DNA of 15,604 nucleotides, taken from assembly GCA_937896105.1 (NCBI GenBank), contig CALBKR010000153.1, positions 1 to 15,604 on the forward strand, written 5' to 3'. Every line of letters begins with the position of its first letter. Position 1 is the first letter of the stretch. The translations under genes and the position numbers were made by a program. The notes under the pieces are model-generated. The model was not told the origin of the DNA and did no database searches. It saw only the letters and a list, made by a program, of their open reading frames with translations. The DNA comes from an uncultured Bacteroidales bacterium. GTDB lineage: Bacteria; Bacteroidota; Bacteroidia; Bacteroidales; Bacteroidaceae. Of the stretch, positions 6,842 to 13,105 are shown one piece after another.

Positions 6842-6957
6842 AAAAAGCAAGTTGCGAGTATATTTAAAATTAAAATACACTCGCAACTTATTTATACACA
6901 GCCTATTAATCGCATTTTGCAAAATAAGCATTTTTTTTTTGCTTATTTTGCAGAGGT
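6842..6957. repeat. Double-hairpin direct repeat, copy B (3' of the FISUMP lipoprotein gene)
   Basis: Second copy of the repeat at 5026-5141. First hairpin: arms 6849-6866/6871-6889 around AAAT, with near-complete pairing. Second: GCAAAATAAGC/GCTTATTTTGC arms (6919-6929, 6941-6951) around A plus ten T. On the minus strand it still reads CCT ACC TCT GCA AAA TAA, the same Pro-Thr-Ser-Ala-Lys-stop that ends the ATPase, although no ATPase gene lies here. It starts 37 bases beyond the FISUMP stop. Relative to copy A the outer stem has one extra G-C pair, with change on both arms. Confidence 0.85.
6849..6889 (-). terminator. Hairpin terminator downstream of the FISUMP gene
   Basis: The first hairpin of repeat copy B (AAGTTGCGAG...CTCGCAACTT). 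On the minus strand it is followed by GC and five T, an intrinsic terminator for the FISUMP transcript. Confidence 0.65.
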
Positions 6958-6994
6958 AGGATTGCTTAGATACAGGTTTTAAACAAAGCCTTCC

Positions 6995-7654
6995 TTACTC
7001 TGAAACGGGGCGCAGACTGTGACCGAGGCTACGGCTGCACCAACTCGTGCTAGGGCCACCCTCGCTGAAGCCAATGCCTTCCGCGCCGTCGGTATCGCTC
7101 TCGTCAGGCGTAGCACTCCAGTAGTTACCCTCCGACCCCTGGTCGTAGGACGACGTATCGTAGCGCTCACCTGCAGCGGGGAGGAAGATGCTGTTGCCGT
7201 TCTTCTTGCTTGTTACTTTGTAACCGTTTACTCCGTTTTGGGTGGTCCACTCCCAGGTGCAGTTGTCTATGAGTTCTTGAAACTCGGCTTCTGTGGGAAG
7301 GCGCCAGGGGCTGCCCCACTTTTTGCGGGCAACATCGTACTGAGCGTTGCCGGCGATGCTGCTCATTTGCTTGCCGTAGGTGGTGCTGGTGCTTGAATTG
7401 TAATTGCTCTTGGTAGAGGTTTCGCCCCAAGCATAGTAATCGCCATAACCCTCGGGGCTGCTTGCTCCTACATTGCAGGTTGCCCATTTTAAACCACTGG
7501 GCAAGCCAAGATCGACAGACTCATGGCCATTAATAGTGCATATCCTATTATTACTACTGGAAACAGTGGTATCGCTCTTCTTATTTCCGCAGGAAACAAA
7601 TAGCGACGAAAAAACTACCAAAAGGCAGAATAAAAAAGAAAATCTGTTTTTCAT
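6995..7654 (-). CDS. FISUMP-domain exported lipoprotein
   Basis: A 219-residue predicted lipoprotein. The frame extends to 7714, but the ATG with its first base at 7654 gives a clean signal peptide (MKNRFSFLFCLLVVFSSLFV) and lipobox Cys at C22 (FVSC), so I start there. The mature part has the Bacteroidales version of the Fibrobacter succinogenes major paralogous (FISUMP) domain: VDLGLPSGLKWATCNVG (47-63), GDYYAWGE (71-78), WRLPTEAEF (117-125), NYWSAT (177-182) and a C-terminal SLRPV. The function of this domain is not known; it is common in cell-surface proteins. No Asp/Glu run follows the Cys (GNKKSD), so surface export is uncertain. It has its own promoter and ends 37 bases before repeat copy B. 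It follows the sensor kinase gene on the same strand. Confidence 0.88.
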   Translation of the reverse strand: MKNRFSFLFCLLVVFSSLFVSCGNKKSDTTVSSSNNRICTINGHESVDLGLPSGLKWATCNVGASSPEGYGDYYAWGETSTKSNYNSSTSTTYGKQMSSIAGNAQYDVARKKWGSPWRLPTEAEFQELIDNCTWEWTTQNGVNGYKVTSKKNGNSIFLPAAGERYDTSSYDQGSEGNYWSATPDESDTDGAEGIGFSEGGPSTSWCSRSLGHSLRPVSE

Positions 7655-7687
7655 AAATATATTGTTTTTGAGAATAATTTGACAAAA

Positions 7688-7730
7688 ATAGAAATCTCTA
7701 TACTCTCGCAGCAAATATAGAGATTTCTAT
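7688..7730. other. 15-bp inverted repeat between histidine kinase and FISUMP genes
   Basis: Perfect arms ATAGAAATCTCTATA (7688-7702) and TATAGAGATTTCTAT (7716-7730) with a 13-base loop. On the minus strand TTTTG follows, so it may terminate the kinase operon. It also overlaps the FISUMP promoter: the -7 element uses part of one arm and the start site would fall in the loop. An operator role is therefore equally possible. Confidence 0.65.
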
Positions 7731-7742
7731 TGAACCAACAAA
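7712..7742 (-). promoter_or_regulatory. Consensus Bacteroidota promoter of the FISUMP gene
   Basis: On the minus strand TTTG (7739-7742), exactly 19 bases, TATATTTG (7712-7719): full agreement with TTTG-N19-TAnnTTTG. The predicted start near 7705 gives a leader of about 50 bases. A second -7-like TATTTTTG lies at 7683-7690, nearer the gene, with a less ideal 21-base spacing to a TTTG. Confidence 0.8.
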
Positions 7743-7758
7743 TGGTGCAGGGATAAAA

Positions 7759-9027
7759 CTATCCTTTAAACCTCACCTCGAAGCAATGCTTGCCGTTGTT
7801 ATAGCTATACTTCAAAGCATAATTATAGTACCCTGCAATTGATTTCACCAGGGCAAGGCCAAGGCCTGTTGAGCCGCTCTTGCCGCTGGTGTAGAAGCGG
7901 TCGAAAAGCCGTGCGGCATCAAGAGCCTCATCGCCGCTGTTGGCAACGGTAAGAACGCCACCCGATACCGAAATATCTATCGTGCCGCCGTCGGGCGAAT
8001 GAAGAAAGGCGTTCTTTATGAGATTGGTGACCATTGTGGTTGCAAGCATCTCATCCATCTGCACGACAAAGGATTGCGGCACTTTTACATTACATTGCAA
8101 CTCCCTCGCGGCATACACCTCGCGGTAAATATCCAATTCTCCTTCTATTATTGCTACAACATCTACAGGCTTTTTATCAAGGAAATGACCACTGTCTATC
8201 TTCGAGAGTAACAGCAGTGTGCGGTTAAGGCGTGTCAGGCGGTTCACCGACTGCCTTATCTTCGACAACTCGGCAAACTGTTCTTCGGTGAGTTGCGTGT
8301 TGTCCATCATCCACTCGATACGTGTGCCTATCACGGCAAGCGGTGTCTGCAGCTCGTGCGATGCATTCCCGATAAACTGTTTCTGCCGCTCGAGATGGTT
8401 CTCGGCACGTTCTATCGTTTCACGTGCAGCACTGGTGAGCTTGCGAAACTCTAAGACAGACTCTTCATCGGGGAAACCCGAGATACCCTTGCCCGGGCGA
8501 TACCTGTCGAGCCACTTCAGCAGTGAATAGAGCGGCCTCATACTGTAATTGAAAACAAGTGTTGTCACAAGCAGTATTGTGCACAACAGCACAGCATAGA
8601 GAATGATAAGATGGATAAGCACTGCCGCCAATATATCATCGCGTTCAAAGGTGGGTGTAGAGACCGTGAGCCTGTAGGCCGAGCCTTCGTCATCGAGGAA
8701 TATCTTTGTGAGCACACGCGCCGGTTCTGTCTCGCGCTTCTGCGGAATGTACACAGCGCGGTCTTCGTATTGTTTCGATGGTTTATATTCCTCCGCAGAC
8801 GGCAGAATCTCTACCGAATAGGTGTTGTTGCTGCCATCGCCCGGCGACGGCAGTTCATCGCCATTGACAACACGAAGAGCTATCATCTCGGCATAATCCT
8901 CGAGGCTGTCATCGGTTTCGTCATTTATCTCGTTTACCATTGAGAAATAAAAGACCGTTGCCCAAAGCAGCAGAATGGGCAGGATTACCAGTGCGAGGCG
9001 GAATGTTACCTTGTAGATGAGTTTCAT
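7759..9027 (-). CDS. Sensor histidine kinase of an OmpR-type two-component system
   Basis: A 422-residue inner-membrane kinase that phosphorylates the regulator encoded just upstream. TM1 is about residues 10-31 (LALVILPILLLWATVFYFSM) and TM2 about 133-160, enclosing a ~100-residue periplasmic sensor region of no recognised family. A short HAMP-like linker leads to the HisKA dimerisation helix with the H-box NASHELQTPL and phospho-acceptor H224. The ATPase domain has the N-box TNLIKNAFLHS (N335/N339), a G1 region reduced to VANSGD (no classic DxGxG), FDRFY as F-box, and G2 as GSTGLGLALVK (385-395). This reduced G1 is a usual form in Bacteroidota kinases of this type. Its ATG overlaps the regulator stop by 4 bases, indicating translational coupling. 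The inverted repeat at 7688-7730 may terminate the operon. Confidence 0.95.
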   Translation of the reverse strand: MKLIYKVTFRLALVILPILLLWATVFYFSMVNEINDETDDSLEDYAEMIALRVVNGDELPSPGDGSNNTYSVEILPSAEEYKPSKQYEDRAVYIPQKRETEPARVLTKIFLDDEGSAYRLTVSTPTFERDDILAAVLIHLIILYAVLLCTILLVTTLVFNYSMRPLYSLLKWLDRYRPGKGISGFPDEESVLEFRKLTSAARETIERAENHLERQKQFIGNASHELQTPLAVIGTRIEWMMDNTQLTEEQFAELSKIRQSVNRLTRLNRTLLLLSKIDSGHFLDKKPVDVVAIIEGELDIYREVYAARELQCNVKVPQSFVVQMDEMLATTMVTNLIKNAFLHSPDGGTIDISVSGGVLTVANSGDEALDAARLFDRFYTSGKSGSTGLGLALVKSIAGYYNYALKYSYNNGKHCFEVRFKG

Positions 9028-9707
9028 AGGTCGGTTTCTGTGAATTTGTAGCCGAAACCATAGACGGCCTTTATATTCTGCGAAGCGCCGGCATCGGCAA
9101 GCTTTTTCCTCAGGTTCTTTATCTGTGCATAGACGAACTGGAAATTATCGGCCATATCGATGTGGTCGCCCCAGACAGCCTCGGCAAGCACAGCCTTATC
9201 TATTATGTGGTTAGGGCGCTGCATAAAATAGAGCAGGATATCGAACTCCTTCTTTAGAAGGGCTACATCGCTACCGCCGACGGCAACACGACGGCTCTGA
9301 AGGTCGAGCACTATATTGCCGGCACTCATTGTTTTATTGACTGCACCAGCTCCACGGCGCATAACACTCTTTATACGCGCCGAGAGCTCGGCCATATAAA
9401 AAGGTTTAGGCAGGTAGTCGTCAGCGCCGAGGTCAAGCCCGGCAATCTTGTCGTCGAGGGAATCGCGTGCCGAAATTATTATCACCCTGTCGTCCTTGTC
9501 GAGCGCCTTTATCTGCTCGAGCAGTTTGAGACCGTTGCCATCGGGCAGCATAATGTCGAGCAATATGCAGTCGTAGCTGTAGCCTGCTATCTTGTCGCAG
9601 GCATCGAGGTAGGTGGGTGCCAGCTCAACAACATATCCTTCAGCAGTGAGTGCACGTTGCATAATTTCGCGCAAAGAGTTGTCGTCCTCAATTATCAGCA
9701 GTTTCAT
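9024..9707 (-). CDS. OmpR/PhoB-family response regulator
   Basis: A 227-residue DNA-binding transcription regulator. The receiver domain (about 1-115) has the acidic pocket D8/D9 (IIEDD), phospho-acceptor D51 (DCILLDIMLPDGNG), and the conserved K101 (YLPKPF). The C-terminal winged helix (about 130-225) shows KKEFDILLYFMQR, LAEAVWGD, VYAQIKNLRKKL and the closing VYGFGYKF of the family. It overlaps the downstream kinase by 4 bases. Its promoter contains TTTCA-like repeats at 11-bp spacing and a 20-base block identical to one before the PepSY-like gene at 14253, predicting autoregulation and control of that gene. RNase R lies upstream on the same strand, 57 bases away, so some read-through is possible. 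The physiological signal cannot be read from the sequence. Confidence 0.96.
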   Translation of the reverse strand: MKLLIIEDDNSLREIMQRALTAEGYVVELAPTYLDACDKIAGYSYDCILLDIMLPDGNGLKLLEQIKALDKDDRVIIISARDSLDDKIAGLDLGADDYLPKPFYMAELSARIKSVMRRGAGAVNKTMSAGNIVLDLQSRRVAVGGSDVALLKKEFDILLYFMQRPNHIIDKAVLAEAVWGDHIDMADNFQFVYAQIKNLRKKLADAGASQNIKAVYGFGYKFTETDL

Positions 9708-9722
9708 CTTTCTGTTTTTTCA

Positions 9723-9758
9723 CAAAAATAGTACCCGATTCTGAAATGAAACTAAAAT
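9723..9758 (-). promoter_or_regulatory. Promoter and predicted regulator box of the two-component operon
   Basis: On the minus strand: TTTTA, then TTTCA 6 and 11 bases further on, then AGAATCGGGTA, one base, and a perfect -7 element TATTTTTG (9723-9730). The 20 bases at 9732-9751 are identical to 14148-14167. There is no proper -33 TTTG; the repeats occupy its place, as in activator-dependent promoters. The leader is about 10-16 bases. Confidence 0.72.
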
Positions 9759-9764
9759 GGAGTA

Positions 9765-11912
9765 TCAATCATCTATCATCTCGAAATCGAGCTGTTTACG
9801 GTCGAGGTTGGCGCGGACTATGCGCACACGCACTGGGTCGCCGATGGTGAACTTGCGGTGATGACGGCGGCCGATGATGCAGTAGTTGGCATCATCGAAC
9901 TCATAGTAATCGTCCTGCAAGGTGCGCATAGGTATCATTCCCTCGCATTTATTCTCGTTTATCTCGGCATAAAGTCCCCACTCGGTGACACCGCTTATCA
10001 CAGCATCGAACTCCTCGCCGATGTGCTCACTCATAAACTCCACCTGTTTGTACTTTATACTTGCACGCTCTGCATTCGCTGCTACCTGTTCCTGTGCCGA
10101 ACAGTGCTCGCAAAGGTCCTCATATTTCGGTTTGCTCACCGTGCGTGCACCAAGCGCGAGATAGCGGTTGAGCAGGCGATGGACAAGCAGGTCGGGGTAA
10201 CGGCGTATGGGCGATGTAAAGTGGGTATAGTAACGGAATGCAAGGCCATAGTGACCGATATTCTCGGTCGAGTAACGTGCCTTCTGCATTGTCCTGAGCG
10301 ATATCTGCTCTATCACGTTCTGCTCCTTGCTGCCGTGCACCTCCTTCAACAGCGAGTTGAGTGCCGAGGCCGATGTTGTGCGCCCGGTAGTGCTCTTCAT
10401 CTTATAGCCCAGCTTGCTCACGAATTTCGAGAGCATTGCTATCTTCTCAGGGTTGGGCTGGTCGTGTATTCGGTAGACAAATGTCTTGAGCGGGGCATTG
10501 GGTGTCTTGCGTCCTATCTTCTCGGCAACGGTGCGGTTGGCAAGCAGCATAAACTCCTCGATGAGCTGGTGAGACTCGTTTCTCTCGCTGAAGTAGACCG
10601 ATAGGGGCTTGCCGTCATCGGCGAGACGGAAGTGCACCTGTGCCTGCTGGAAATCGATGGCACCTGCCTTGAAACGTTTCTCACGCATTGTCTGCGCAAG
10701 CATATTCAGCGTCTTTATCTCGTCGTAGTAGATACCCTCGCCCTTCTCTATTATCTCCTGCACCTCTTCGTAGGCAAAGCGGTGGTCGCTGTTGATTACC
10801 GCACGTGTTATCTCGAATTTCTTAACCTCGGCCTTAGCGTTCATAGTAAAGATTACCGAATAGGTGAGTTTGTCCTCGTGCGGACGAAGCGAACAAAGGT
10901 CGTTGCAAAGGCGCTCGGGGAGCATCGGAATGGTGCGGTCGACAAGATATATCGATGTGGCACGCTTGAATGCCTCCTTGTCTATTATACTGCCCTCGGT
11001 AACATAATGCGATACATCGGCAATATGCACACCGACCTCCCACAGCCCCTCGCCTGCACTGCGTATCGAGAGGGCGTCGTCGAAGTCCTTGGCATCGGCA
11101 GGGTCGATGGTAAAGGTTGTGACACCGCGGAAATCCTTGCGTGCCGCAATCTCACTCTCACTGATTGTAGACGGCAACTGCAACGCAGCCTGCTCCACTG
11201 CGACGGGATAGGTATATGGCAGGCCATACTCGGCAAGGATGGCATTCATCTCGGTGTCGTTGTCGCCACTCTTGCCAAGCACATCGATGACCTTGCCCAC
11301 AGGATTCTTGCTATCGAGCGGCCACTCAAGGAGCTTCACAACAGCCTTCTCGCCGTTCTTGCCGCCCTTGAGCAGGTCTTTGGGAATAAAGATATCGTTG
11401 GGCATAATTCGGTTCTCTGTGATGAGAAAAGCATAATGCTTCTCAACGTGCAGCTCGCCCACAAAAGTATCGTGGGTGCGCTTTACAATCTCAACCACCT
11501 CGCCCTCGCGACCACGACCACGGCGCCTTGCAAAGAGTGCCACGCGCACCACATCATCGGTAAGGGCGTGTGCCGAATTGCGCTCACTGATGATGACAGG
11601 CTCGCTGCCGTCCTCGGGATAGAACTCATTGTATCCCTCCTTGCTGCGCATAAAGGTACCAACCATTATCGATGAGTTGTCGGCAAGGCGGTATTTCCTG
11701 AACTCAGGCTCTATGAGATAACCATCGAAGACCATATCATCGAGTATCTGCACACACAGCGTCCTTGCCGATGTAGATGTGAAACCGAGTTCCTTGAATA
11801 TCTCCTTCGGGCTGACAATCCTGCTATCATTGCGGTTGAAGAAATCGACCAGCATATCAATGACGGCGCCTTTGTTCATACGCCCCTTTCCCTTTGACCC
11901 TTTCTTTGACAT
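9765..11912 (-). CDS. rnr: Ribonuclease R (3'-5' exoribonuclease)
   Basis: A processive 3'-5' exonuclease that degrades structured RNA and acts in mRNA turnover and rRNA quality control. The 715 residues contain, in order: a basic N-terminus with a helix-turn-helix (about 12-75, SPKEIFKELGFTSTSARTL); two cold-shock-type RNA-binding domains (about 80-240); and the RNB catalytic domain. RNB includes TFTIDPADAKDFDDALSI (266-283), whose Asp residues D270, D276, D278 and D279 bind the Mg ions, and the signature HFTSPIRRYPDLLVHR (564-579). A C-terminal S1 domain follows (about 632-712). It has no Lys-rich tail after S1. The ATG at 11910-11912 gives the expected basic start MSKKGSKGKG. No confident promoter was seen; a 15-base palindrome lies 19 bases upstream of the start. 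Confidence 0.98.
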   Translation of the reverse strand: MSKKGSKGKGRMNKGAVIDMLVDFFNRNDSRIVSPKEIFKELGFTSTSARTLCVQILDDMVFDGYLIEPEFRKYRLADNSSIMVGTFMRSKEGYNEFYPEDGSEPVIISERNSAHALTDDVVRVALFARRRGRGREGEVVEIVKRTHDTFVGELHVEKHYAFLITENRIMPNDIFIPKDLLKGGKNGEKAVVKLLEWPLDSKNPVGKVIDVLGKSGDNDTEMNAILAEYGLPYTYPVAVEQAALQLPSTISESEIAARKDFRGVTTFTIDPADAKDFDDALSIRSAGEGLWEVGVHIADVSHYVTEGSIIDKEAFKRATSIYLVDRTIPMLPERLCNDLCSLRPHEDKLTYSVIFTMNAKAEVKKFEITRAVINSDHRFAYEEVQEIIEKGEGIYYDEIKTLNMLAQTMREKRFKAGAIDFQQAQVHFRLADDGKPLSVYFSERNESHQLIEEFMLLANRTVAEKIGRKTPNAPLKTFVYRIHDQPNPEKIAMLSKFVSKLGYKMKSTTGRTTSASALNSLLKEVHGSKEQNVIEQISLRTMQKARYSTENIGHYGLAFRYYTHFTSPIRRYPDLLVHRLLNRYLALGARTVSKPKYEDLCEHCSAQEQVAANAERASIKYKQVEFMSEHIGEEFDAVISGVTEWGLYAEINENKCEGMIPMRTLQDDYYEFDDANYCIIGRRHHRKFTIGDPVRVRIVRANLDRKQLDFEMIDD

Positions 11913-11930
11913 AATAGTAAAGTTTAACTG

Positions 11931-11945
11931 TTGCTAAATTAGCAA
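11931..11945. other. Short perfect palindrome upstream of rnr
   Basis: TTGCTAA-A-TTAGCAA, 7-bp arms with one central base, 19 bases before the rnr ATG and in its likely leader. It could be a small operator or leader hairpin. The rest of the divergent spacer 11913-12097 holds the promoter of the plus-strand gene and two GTTTCATA copies. Confidence 0.35.
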
Positions 11946-12042
11946 TAAAACCGCACAATGCAATCATATAAGGTTAAAAGTATGTTTCATAAAACTAAAC
12001 AATGTAAAAAACAGTTTCATAGAACCTCGACACAGCACAAGC

Positions 12043-12072
12043 TATGGCATTCGTTTTTTTTGGTTATCTTTG
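12043..12072 (+). promoter_or_regulatory. Promoter of the epimerase-PAP2 pair
   Basis: TATG (12043-12046), 18 bases, then TATCTTTG (12065-12072), a perfect TAnnTTTG -7 element. Predicted transcription starts near 12079. This shows that the in-frame ATG at 12044 lies in the promoter and cannot be the translation start. Confidence 0.68.
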
Positions 12073-12097
12073 CAACGCAAAAGCAATTGTTTGTTCA

Positions 12098-13105
12098 ATG
12101 AAGATACTGGTTACAGGCGCAAGTGGCTTTATCGGCAGTTTCCTTGTGGAGGCCGGGCTGGATGCCGGATATGATATGTGGGCGGCTATGCGCGACGGCA
12201 GCAGCCGACGATACCTGAAGGACAAGAGGATAAACTTTATCGATACAGACCTGTCAGCCCCCGAGCGGCTCAAAGAGCAGTTGGAATGCTTCAAGTCCGG
12301 GCACGGTACGTGGGATTTTATCATACACGCTGCCGGTGTAACGAAATGTACCGATAAAAATGAGTTCTACAAGACTAATTACGAAGGTACAAGAAACCTC
12401 ATAGAGGCACTCGGCGCACTGTCGATGTTGCCGAAGAAATTTATTTACCTTAGCTCACTGAGCGTGTTCGGCCCAGTGCGTGAGGAGCAACCCTACAAGG
12501 CGATAAAGGCCGATGACGAGCCAAAGCCCAACACCTTATATGGCAAGAGCAAGCTGCTTGCCGAGAGATATATTATTGAACATTGCAAGTGTCCCTACAT
12601 AATACTGCGCCCGACCGGCGTATATGGCCCTCGCGAACGCGACTACTACCAGATGGCAGCAAGCATAAAGAGGCATATCGATTTTGCAGCCGGCTACAGG
12701 CCGCAACTGATAACATTCATCTATGTGAAAGATCTTGTGAAGGCTGTATACCTTGCCATTGAGAAGCCTGTCGCCGACCGTTGCTACTTTGTGAGCGAAC
12801 CGCAAGGATATGATAGCCGGGCGTTCAGCGACTATATACAGCAGGAGATGGGTATAAAAAAGGTGCTGCACATCAAGGCTCCGCTGTGGGTGCTGAAAGC
12901 TGTTTCGTACTGCGCCGGTTACATAGCACGCCTGACAGGCAAGCCTGCGACACTGAACAGTGACAAATACAAGATAATGAAGCAGAGGAACTGGCTCTGC
13001 GACACAACGCAGATAGAAACTGAATTAGGGTTCAGTGTCGACTATCCGCTTGAGAAAGGAACACGTGAAACTATAAAATGGTACAAACAAGAAAAATGGC
13101 TTTAG
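12098..13105 (+). CDS. NAD-dependent epimerase/dehydratase-family (extended SDR) protein
   Basis: A 335-residue Rossmann-fold oxidoreductase. I start at ATG 12098 because the nucleotide-binding motif TGASGFIG (6-13) then falls at the N-terminus (MKILVTGASGFIGSF) and the promoter lies upstream. The active site matches extended short-chain dehydrogenases: SSLSVFG (119-125, catalytic Ser) and Y148-x3-K152 (LYGKSKLLAERY). RPTGVYGPRERDYY (171-184) is the typical substrate/cofactor loop, and HAAG (78-80) the NAD-contact strand. The substrate cannot be read; sugar-nucleotide epimerase, dihydroflavonol-reductase-like and ketosphinganine-reductase-like enzymes share these motifs. The stop overlaps the PAP2 membrane phosphatase start, suggesting a joint lipid or envelope pathway; a sphingolipid role is only a guess from Bacteroidales biology. 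Confidence 0.88.
   Translation: MKILVTGASGFIGSFLVEAGLDAGYDMWAAMRDGSSRRYLKDKRINFIDTDLSAPERLKEQLECFKSGHGTWDFIIHAAGVTKCTDKNEFYKTNYEGTRNLIEALGALSMLPKKFIYLSSLSVFGPVREEQPYKAIKADDEPKPNTLYGKSKLLAERYIIEHCKCPYIILRPTGVYGPRERDYYQMAASIKRHIDFAAGYRPQLITFIYVKDLVKAVYLAIEKPVADRCYFVSEPQGYDSRAFSDYIQQEMGIKKVLHIKAPLWVLKAVSYCAGYIARLTGKPATLNSDKYKIMKQRNWLCDTTQIETELGFSVDYPLEKGTRETIKWYKQEKWL

Noticed and set aside
5026..6957. CRISPR array or integron interpretation of the hairpin repeats
   Set aside because: Only two copies 1816 bp apart, with no cas genes, integrase or core recombination-site sequence. The resemblance to gene cassettes is kept only as a hypothesis.
7019..7396. 125-residue plus-strand frame with Ala/Val-rich composition
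   Set aside because: Antisense to the FISUMP lipoprotein, which has a signal peptide, promoter and domain motifs.
9858..10604. 248-residue plus-strand frame
   Set aside because: Antisense shadow of the RNase R catalytic and S1 regions; no start context or family motif.
10632..11675. Long 347-residue plus-strand frame
   Set aside because: It lies wholly antisense to RNase R, whose motifs are intact. Its Leu/His/Val-rich composition is the usual shadow of GC-richer codons.
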